Below are positions 60,501 to 64,000 of a stretch of DNA of 64,000 nucleotides, in pieces. Source of the stretch: Arbacia lixula (taxonomy: Eukaryota; Echinodermata; Echinoidea; Arbacioida; Arbaciidae); NCBI GenBank assembly GCA_963669155.1, contig OZ022591.1:8205661-8269660 (forward strand), read 5' to 3'. The notes beneath the pieces were generated by a model that was not told where the DNA came from, searched no databases, and saw nothing but the letters and a program-made list of their open reading frames with translations. The translations under genes and the position numbers were made by a program. Every line of letters begins with the position of its first letter. The first letter of the stretch is position 1.

Positions 60501-63500
60501 CAAGAATGAAACCTGTACAGAGGAGAGGAGACAGCAAGAAATAGGAGCTGGGTTTATACATGAAACGTGAAATAGTAGCTGTACATCAATATACATGTAT
60601 ATGAATATAATGTGATATACATGTAGTAACTGTGTTTATTCACGTATATCAATACATGAATATATAACATGATATAGTAGCTCTGTTTATACACTGTTTA
60701 TCAATACAAGGATACAACAAAATATAACCATGTTAACCATTCTCAATTTCTTCTCCAGCTCGCCCAAGGAGAAAGCAAAAGTGATTAGTCTAGCGATTAC
60801 TAGACTCTTTTCTGTCAGTATGGATTAAAAAAAAATATCAAACAGCCTGGAAGCCAGGCCAACTGAATCCTTAAGATTTAAAACGCTCAATGACATATGG
60901 TGTAGGACACAGTGTGTCTTGCACAGGACATACATGTATGTATGGACGACATTGCACACTGGAATTAATTGAAGACAGGTAATTGTTGCTGGTACGCCAT
61001 TTACACTATATCTGACTGGTTTTTTAATTGCAGAGGTGGCTGGCTTGTGAGATAAAGAATTTTTACATAATATTTTTGCAATTTAATCTTTCGCCCACAG
61101 GTTTTGTGGCATGGTCATAATACAAGTCAATTCAATTCGAGATTTACTGATAAAAACATACATACATGCATGGCAGCCAAAGGCTGAATTTCACAAACAT
61201 GTGAACAAACTTAAAAAAATTGGATAAAAGATACAATACAAATATTTGCATTTAATCACTCAGTAAAGACATGGCATCCACAAAATAGACAAGTTCTATA
61301 TCATTCCTGATGACCTTTTTATCGCTTCTTTTAAATTGATAAAAAAAAAGGTGATATCACTTGATCAGCAATATGCAGGTAATGGTAATTGAAAAAGAAC
61401 AATGTCTAATTAAATGTAGAATTATTTTAGGTCGTTCAACAATATGATTTTTTGAAACACTAACTATGCTTTACATGAACAAGTACGGATGTGGTGTGTG
61501 TGGGTGTTTTTTTTTCTTCATTAAATGCAATGGTCCATACATGTATTACATTCCAAAAGTAAAATATCTACTCTGTAGTAGTACTTTGTGGTCTGGCAAT
61601 GTATGTACCGGCAACAGTCTCACAAGGTCCTAATTTGAACTTAAATTCCTGTCTTACTTTTAATAGTAGACAAATGAATCATACATAGACACATACCAGC
61701 ACACCTTGACAGGGAAGATATGTTTATGAGTGAATATGATGTGCCATTAATATTGCCCACAGAAAAACATTAACCCTACGTATGCCAGATGAACTGCTGC
61801 TCTATGGGACTCTTGTGTATAACTTGTGCTTTGTGCAGAAAGTCACATGTGGCGCAGAAGGAGTTTAATTGAATTTTATGGAACTTTTTTTTAACACAAA
61901 GGGCACTCAGGAAATATTACTCCCATTCAGTTAAAACCTACTTCCTGCTTGGACTTGTACTGGTAATAGCCTTAGTAAGTTCTTGGCAATTGTAGTCAAT
62001 GTTTTTAAATTGGGTTAAGGAGCTTTTTTTTCTGGGGGGGGGAGAACAAATTCATCCTGTGTCCTTGCTACTTATTGTCTGGCTTCATATCTTCCTTTGT
62101 GTTTTTCATACCTTTTTGCGTGTCATTTTGGATAAAGTGATTTTTCTTTCAAGCATCGTTCAGCCACTAACGATTTGTACGAGTTTATTTTTTTTAAATC
62201 ATTATTTTCAATGAGTGATGGCCTAATTCATGCCTTTCAAACCCCGTCCATGGTTCGGTCAAAGTAATTTGACCCTGACATCATCATCAAAGCAGAAACC
62301 AAGTGGGCATGGATTGAAGCTAGTGATTATTCTCAACTTCCCATCAATATTGCAATAGACCATTTTGGTAATTTTTCCTGTAACTGCGTAGTCATGCGTT
62401 ATTACCTCCACCAGTATTTTGTAATTCAGTTTCAATACAGGTGGTAGGTGCAATTACAAATGACAAACTTCGGACAAGCTTTGGGAGTTACCATGAGTAG
62501 CTTATTGCTTGAACAATGTGAATAAAATTTGCATACATAACGAAAATGGTCTATTGATTGCAGTCAAATACACTCAGCTCAATGTATATACATGTATATA
62601 GTGATTCGCTGCAATAAATAAGAAATGGCACCATTCCCGCAGACTTGCAACTTTTTTTGTTGCTTCTACCACAAACTTTTAAAATTTTAACATGTATTAT
62701 CATGCAGTTAAGTTTATTTTGATCACAAAAATGACAAATATACAGGAGGTGCCAACAGAGCCTGTGACAACCACCTGCAGTACGAGATGAAATCCAGCAA
62801 AATATTTTGTTATTTTGTAACAAACATGAAAACAACTTTATTGAGATTTCAACTCTACCTGCATAGCAATTAACATCTCTCATGTGTATCAAAGCATGAC
62901 TAAGTTCAGATCACAAACCATTCATAAAGTACATTTCAATTAATCTTACATTGTGAAGGCTTGGTACACATTGGATTAAAAAGCATTTGTGGAGTCATGG
63001 TTTTGAAAGCTTTGTTGCGTTATAAATTATTTAAGCACTGTACACGGTTTTTATAGCGAATTGAGGGTTTTGTATTTTCAGTGTCCCCGCATTGCTAAAG
63101 ATCGCAGAATATTTCAGTGGCCCAAATGTATCAGATATGGAGGACTAACTGAAATGTTGTTTGTCGATATCGTTTAAACTTCCCCAAACAATGATTTGTA
63201 TGGTAACAAGATGCTATTCAAATCAATATTTCCAAGTAAACTGTAAGATTTGTTGTACAATCATACTTTTTTGCGATTGTCCATACATGAAATTTGTATC
63301 AGAAATATGTTGTATGTAAATTCAATGTGACAAATATAAACTTAAAATGAATCAAAAGTAAAGATGTTTGTGGTATTCACTCAAGGTATGTACCATTTAA
63401 ATTTTTAAGTAGTCAAAATTATGCTAAATATATTTCTAGATATAAAAGATATGTCAAAATGAGTTTTCTTACAGAGCTTCTATATAACAGCATGACAGGG

Positions 63501-63758
63501 AAGATATGGAACACAGATACTGCACCACTTAGTGTAAGTTACAATAAGATATGTTCTTATATCCAGCAAAAAGGGCTATAAGTGTAACATACTTGTCAAT
63601 TCAGTCTGGACTGCAAAATGGAACAGACTCTCGACACCATTAAACATAAAGAAAAAGGGAAAAAAAGAGGCTGGCACTCACCTGCAATGATCTGTCCTAG
63701 AAATTGAAGAAAGATTCCTACGTTCTCCCCATAGCCAGACTTAACCTTCTCTACATCA
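36210..63758 (-). CDS. ABCB1: P-glycoprotein/MDR-type full ABC transporter (ABCB), 5' end outside the window
   Basis: 21 exons joined in consistent phase give 1,122 residues, from just before TM3 to the stop. Human ABCB1 has 1,280, so roughly 160-170 N-terminal residues lie beyond the right edge. Order: TMD1 from TM3 (63758 to 55384), NBD1 (53714 to 51090), linker (47553-47339), TMD2 (46798 to 40622), NBD2 (39145 to 36210). NBD1 has A-loop Tyr (RFNYP), Walker [11 protein letters not shown]-loop VSQEPVLF, signature LSGGQ, Walker B ILLLDE and H-loop AHRLST. NBD2 has [31 protein letters not shown] but AQRLNT, so the switch His is Gln. The family exports amphipathic drugs and lipids through the plasma membrane using ATP. 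Orthology to ABCB1 rather than ABCB4/5/11 cannot be settled by eye. Confidence 0.93.
36833..36979 (-). CDS. ABCB1: ABCB exon w20: NBD2 signature and Walker B
   Basis: Acceptor CTGCAG, donor GTAACA, phase 0. Contains [30 protein letters not shown] and TESEQ; the catalytic Glu after Walker B is present. Confidence 0.97.
37367..38140 (-). repeat. 43-bp minisatellite, 18 copies
   Basis: Exactly 18 x 43 bp with very few substitutions (GAAA/GGAA, GATC/GTTC variants). Plus-strand unit begins GGTTAGATCAGGGAAATGAT. It ends at 38140, only 10 bp from the donor of ABCB exon w19. No spacers, so not a CRISPR. Confidence 0.97.
38151..38354 (-). CDS. ABCB1: ABCB exon w19: NBD2 Q-loop
   Basis: Acceptor CACAG, donor GTGAGT, phase 0. 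Codes [15 protein letters not shown] and [14 protein letters not shown] perfect-register 43 bp minisatellite starts 10 nt into the following intron. Confidence 0.96.
38948..39145 (-). CDS. ABCB1: ABCB exon w18: NBD2 A-loop and Walker A
   Basis: Acceptor CATAG, donor GTAAGT, phase 0. Codes VVFCYPNRP (A-loop Tyr), [16 protein letters not shown] (Walker A) and [10 protein letters not shown]. Confidence 0.96.
39421..40684 (-). repeat. Tandem array of ABCB exon w17 3' end plus donor (6 copies beside the real one)
   Basis: The last 63 exon bases and GTGAGT donor recur at 39428-39490, 39622-39684, 39829-39891, 40048-40110, 40252-40314 and 40432-40491; the real end is 40622-40684. Period 180-219 bp; the rest of each unit is CT/C-rich intron sequence. 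The 21-codon frame ([20 protein letters not shown]...) stays open in most copies. Confidence 0.95.
40622..40778 (-). CDS. ABCB1: ABCB exon w17: TM12 and connector to NBD2
   Basis: Acceptor TCCAG, donor GTGAGT, phase 2 in and 0 out. Codes [18 protein letters not shown] (TM12) and [13 protein letters not shown]. Its last 63 bases with the donor are repeated six more times just downstream in the intron. Confidence 0.95.
41345..41485 (-). CDS. ABCB1: ABCB exon w16: TM11
   Basis: Acceptor AACAG, donor GTGAGT, phase 2 to 2. Codes [17 protein letters not shown]... and a Phe/Ala-rich membrane helix, ending [11 protein letters not shown]. Confidence 0.93.
42085..42185 (-). CDS. ABCB1: ABCB exon w15: coupling loop
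   Basis: Acceptor CCCAG, donor GTAAGT-like (GTAAG), phase 0 in and 2 out. Codes [20 protein letters not shown], the second-half counterpart of the AEE..IRTV loop. Confidence 0.95.
42280..42585. repeat. Degenerate short-unit repeat (TGGTCTTTATAGACAG-like)
   Basis: Variants of a roughly 18-20 bp unit (GTGGTCTTTATAGACAG, CTGGTCTTAAGAGACAG and so on) repeated many times in the intron between ABCB exons w14 and w15. The foldback element at 42586 is inserted in it. Confidence 0.65.
42586..42762. mobile_element. Near-perfect foldback element, 177 bp
   Basis: Inverted arms of about 70 bp, with about one mismatch, starting GGGTGTTTCACCAAGCTG. CTGG occurs on both sides and may be a target duplication. 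The same GGGTGTTTCA start occurs at 57033. Confidence 0.85.
42838..43041 (-). CDS. ABCB1: ABCB exon w14: TM9-TM10
   Basis: Acceptor CGTAG, donor GTAAGG, phase 0. Begins [14 protein letters not shown] and contains the conserved FIYGWQLAL in the middle of two membrane helices. Confidence 0.96.
44298..44381 (-). CDS. ABCB1: ABCB exon w13: DAAWFDEP loop
   Basis: Acceptor AACAG, donor GTAAGT, phase 0. Codes [19 protein letters not shown], matching the family's D-x-x-W-F-D-x-P-x-x-x-T-G-x-L motif. Confidence 0.96.
44978..45064. repeat. G-rich tract after ABCB exon w12 donor
   Basis: Runs of G broken by TGGA, C-rich in the transcript, starting about 8 nt after the donor. Confidence 0.85.
45072..45251 (-). 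CDS. ABCB1: ABCB exon w12: TM8
   Basis: Acceptor TTGTAG, donor GTCAGT, phase 0. Codes a short extracellular loop, TM8, and [19 protein letters not shown], the conserved coupling helix segment. A G-rich (C-rich in transcript) tract follows the donor at 44980-45064. Confidence 0.94.
45957..46484. mobile_element. TIR element, family B, copy 1
   Basis: Left end TTTAAAGATTGTCCGTCCCT pairs imperfectly with right end AGGGAAGGGCTGTCTTTAAG. About 530 bp, no transposase. Shares its right end with 52570-52594. Confidence 0.45.
46646..46798 (-). CDS. ABCB1: ABCB exon w11: start of TMD2 (TM7)
   Basis: Acceptor TTCACAG, donor GTAAGG, phase 0. Codes [19 protein letters not shown], then a hydrophobic helix ([17 protein letters not shown]). 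Confidence 0.94.
47339..47553 (-). CDS. ABCB1: ABCB exon w10: inter-domain linker
   Basis: Acceptor GTACAG, donor GTAGGA, phase 1 in and 0 out. 72 residues, Ser-rich ([15 protein letters not shown]), then a Gly/Asn stretch and a polybasic end [13 protein letters not shown]. In P-glycoproteins the linker is a phosphorylation-controlled region; the same is plausible here. Confidence 0.9.
48491..48562. repeat. (CA)n microsatellite
   Basis: Nearly pure CA run in the large ABCB intron between w9 and w10. Confidence 0.95.
49944..50165. repeat. Dispersed repeat, AGCCTGG-end family, copy 2
   Basis: Begins CCTAGCCTGGCTTCCAGGCT and ends near AAAGCCTGGGACCAAGGCT, with a T-run inside. Same order of shared blocks as the copy at the left edge of the window. 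Lies in the large ABCB intron between w9 and w10. Confidence 0.6.
50890..51007 (-). pseudogene. Partial tandem copy of ABCB exon w9 (3' end plus donor)
   Basis: Nearly identical to 51073-51190 at a 183 bp offset. About 33 codons stay open, with a few changes (for example Asn-to-Asp in L-M-N-R) and a GTAAAG donor, but no pyrimidine tract or acceptor stands before it. Most likely a non-functional exon fragment. Confidence 0.8.
51090..51285 (-). CDS. ABCB1: ABCB exon w9: NBD1 H-loop and C-terminal end
   Basis: Acceptor CTCCAG, donor GTAAGG, phase 0 in and 1 out. Codes [16 protein letters not shown] with the normal switch His, then [18 protein letters not shown] near copy of its 3' half lies 183 bp downstream in the intron. 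Confidence 0.95.
51718..51888 (-). CDS. ABCB1: ABCB exon w8: NBD1 signature and Walker B
   Basis: Acceptor TTGCAG, donor GTAAGG, phase 0. Contains [28 protein letters not shown] (Walker B with catalytic Glu, D-loop) and [12 protein letters not shown]. Confidence 0.97.
52214..52594. mobile_element. TIR element, family B, copy 2
   Basis: Right end AAAAGGGACGGGCCATCTTT matches the right end of the element at 45957-46484. The left end GTAGCCCATCCCCTTTGCAG is a weak inverted partner. Sits in the ABCB intron between w7 and w8. Confidence 0.4.
52733..52936 (-). CDS. ABCB1: ABCB exon w7: NBD1 Q-loop
   Basis: Acceptor CTAG, donor GTAGGT, phase 0. Codes [15 protein letters not shown] and [12 protein letters not shown] (Q-loop), ending SSLPK before GYDTMVGE of the next exon. 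Confidence 0.95.
53478..53714 (-). CDS. ABCB1: ABCB exon w6: NBD1 A-loop and Walker A
   Basis: Acceptor CTCCAG, phase 0. Codes [13 protein letters not shown] (A-loop Tyr) and GSSGCGKST (Walker A). The donor that aligns the protein to family (GAG/GTTCGA) is non-consensus after GT; no better donor was seen nearby. Confidence 0.92.
53850..54890 (-). repeat. Tandem array carrying ABCB exon w5 3' end plus donor (11 copies)
   Basis: The last 18 exon bases (AGTATC-ATGA-ATCATA on the plus strand) recur at 53856, 53936, 54040, 54144, 54248, 54353, 54462, 54554, 54658, 54762 and 54866, nearly all preceded by ACTCAC (a GTGAGT donor). The real one starts at 55385. Period about 104 bp. Confidence 0.93.
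54935..55335. mobile_element. TIR element with internal telomere-like repeats
   Basis: A perfect 23-bp inverted repeat (CAATTCTCCCTATCGCATAT... at 54935 and its complement ending 55335) encloses about 350 bp. At 55095-55185 it contains degenerate GGGTTAG/GGTTTAGGG units. It interrupts the exon-boundary array unit next to the real exon w5. Confidence 0.85.
55384..55552 (-). CDS. ABCB1: ABCB exon w5: TM6 and connector to NBD1
   Basis: Acceptor ACCAG, donor GTGAGT, phase 2 in and 0 out. Codes [13 protein letters not shown] (TM6) and the [10 protein letters not shown] helix. The last 18 bases with the donor are the source of the tandem array at 53.85-54.9 kb. Confidence 0.93.
56178..56549. mobile_element. 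TTAA-flanked long foldback element, family C, copy 1
   Basis: TTAA at both ends, inverted ends AGGGCATATACTGTACT..., and nearly the whole 370 bp folds back on itself (CCTTCAAAATGTAATTG, CTTCTTGCCAATGGTCTTAA, TTTGCCCTCAAATGATC in both arms). No ORF. Same family as 59880-60254. Confidence 0.85.
56788..56904 (-). CDS. ABCB1: ABCB exon w4: TM5 region
   Basis: Acceptor CCCAG, donor GTGAGT, phase 2 to 2. Codes [16 protein letters not shown]..., then a hydrophobic helix ending ALSLW. Confidence 0.93.
57031..57199. mobile_element. MITE with 19-bp TIR, 169 bp
   Basis: GGAGGGTGTTTCATGAAC at the left and GTTCATGAAACGCCCTCC at the right. The interior has a smaller palindrome (GTCAGCACTGAC) and a TTACTATGGTAA. 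No ORF. Confidence 0.75.
57824..57948 (-). CDS. ABCB1: ABCB exon w3: cytoplasmic loop, [11 protein letters not shown] motif
   Basis: Acceptor CTGCAG, donor GTCAGT, phase 0 in and 2 out. Contains [20 protein letters not shown], the very conserved intracellular coupling loop of ABCB exporters. Confidence 0.95.
57968..58095. repeat. (ATTAGATTAT)n repeat
   Basis: AT-rich tandem repeat of ATTAG/ATTATATTAG units just upstream, in the transcript sense, of the acceptor of ABCB exon w3. Confidence 0.8.
59043..59284. mobile_element. Foldback element, 242 bp
   Basis: Ends CACTACAGCCCAAAGGAATT and its complement; arms include GGAGCCGCAGTTTTAAACC and GTCCAGTTCAGC with their reverse complements. A GGGAAA repeat lies near the left end. 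MITE-like. Confidence 0.8.
59880..60254. mobile_element. TTAA-flanked long foldback element, family C, copy 2
   Basis: TTAA, then AGGGAATAAACTGTACTGGG; mirrored at the right end. The same arm blocks as the copy at 56178 appear in both arms. Located in the ABCB intron between w2 and w3. Confidence 0.85.
60418..60512 (-). CDS. ABCB1: ABCB exon w2: TM3-TM4
   Basis: Acceptor GTACAG, donor GTGAGT, phase 1 in and 0 out. Codes [17 protein letters not shown]... with the family's G-F-I-x-x-F-x-x-x-W-x-L-T pattern. Confidence 0.92.
60720..60872. repeat. Dispersed repeat, AGCCTGG-end family, partial copy 3
   Basis: Keeps the right part of the family (TTCTCCAGCTCGCC, GATTAGTCTAGCG, CTAGACTC) and ends AGCCTGGAAGCCAGGC. 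Lies in the ABCB intron upstream of exon w2. Confidence 0.5.
63682..63758 (-). CDS. ABCB1: ABCB exon w1 (first in window): loop before TM3
   Basis: Acceptor GACAG, donor GTGAGT, phase 2 in and 1 out. Codes [16 protein letters not shown]..., matching the conserved D-V-x-K-x-x-x-G segment ahead of TM3. Upstream exons are not in the window. Confidence 0.9.
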
Positions 63759-64000
63759 CTGTCATAAGGAAGAGAAGAGATACAAAGATGGACATGGTCA
63801 GCAATGCAGCAATTATTTTAAAGATCATGAATATTCATCCTGTCGATTTGAATTATGTAAATTTGAATTATATATTGCAGGCTTACATTTAACTCATGTT
63901 TAGAGATTTGATTTGATTTATATATTTTCTGCTTGATTTTCTGCAGCCATATGGTGTGCTTGGGAAGGTCTCACAATGTTGTGGCCAATATACAACATGA

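Noticed and set aside
1-64000. tRNA, rRNA and small RNA genes
   Set aside because: No tRNA box A/B pair, rRNA block or snRNA motif was recognised by eye on either strand; a covariance search would be needed to exclude them.

Overview
This is a 64 kb piece of intron-rich animal nuclear genome. It has spliced genes with GT/AG introns, dense microsatellites, many short foldback (MITE-like) elements and no bacterial-style gene packing. The gene families (CNBD2-type sperm cAMP receptor, full-length ABCB/P-glycoprotein, an Ig-domain receptor) and repeat style suggest a marine invertebrate deuterostome, most likely an echinoderm such as a sea urchin. The species is an inference; I could not search databases.

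Layout. (1) 0-5.2 kb: no gene seen; microsatellites, a CpG-rich patch and a dispersed repeat. (2) 5,909-7,882 minus: a 657-aa type I membrane protein with Ig-like domains, coded in one exon. (3) 8-15.9 kb: no convincing gene; simple repeats and a second CpG-rich patch near 14.0-14.5 kb. (4) 15,989-28,081 plus: a CNBD2-like gene in 17 exons. The junctions of exons 2-17 can be followed with reading phase conserved throughout; only the exon 1/2 junction is uncertain. (5) 28.1-36.2 kb: convergent intergenic/UTR space. The stretch 29.5-36.2 kb is nearly free of microsatellites and may be a long 3' UTR of the next gene. (6) 36,210-63,758 minus: a P-glycoprotein-type full ABC transporter (ABCB1-like). 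21 exons (1,122 residues) lie in the window; the 5' end (N-terminus and TM1-2) lies past the right edge.

The three genes belong to unrelated pathways: a putative surface receptor, a cyclic-nucleotide sensor known in mammals from sperm, and a drug/lipid-type efflux pump. I see no sign of a functional cluster.

Most unusual observations. First, introns of the ABC gene repeatedly carry tandem duplications anchored on exon 3' ends together with their 5' splice sites: six extra copies at 39.4-40.5 kb, eleven at 53.8-54.9 kb, and one at 50.9 kb. An 18 x 43 bp minisatellite also begins 10 nt past another donor. The last CNBD2 exon has a decayed tandem copy too. Second, the switch (H-loop) histidine of the second ATPase domain of the transporter is a glutamine, while every other ATP-site motif is intact. 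Third, several well-preserved foldback elements are present, including a TTAA-flanked pair and a 0.4 kb terminal-inverted-repeat element carrying telomere-like GGGTTAG repeats inside one of the exon-boundary arrays.
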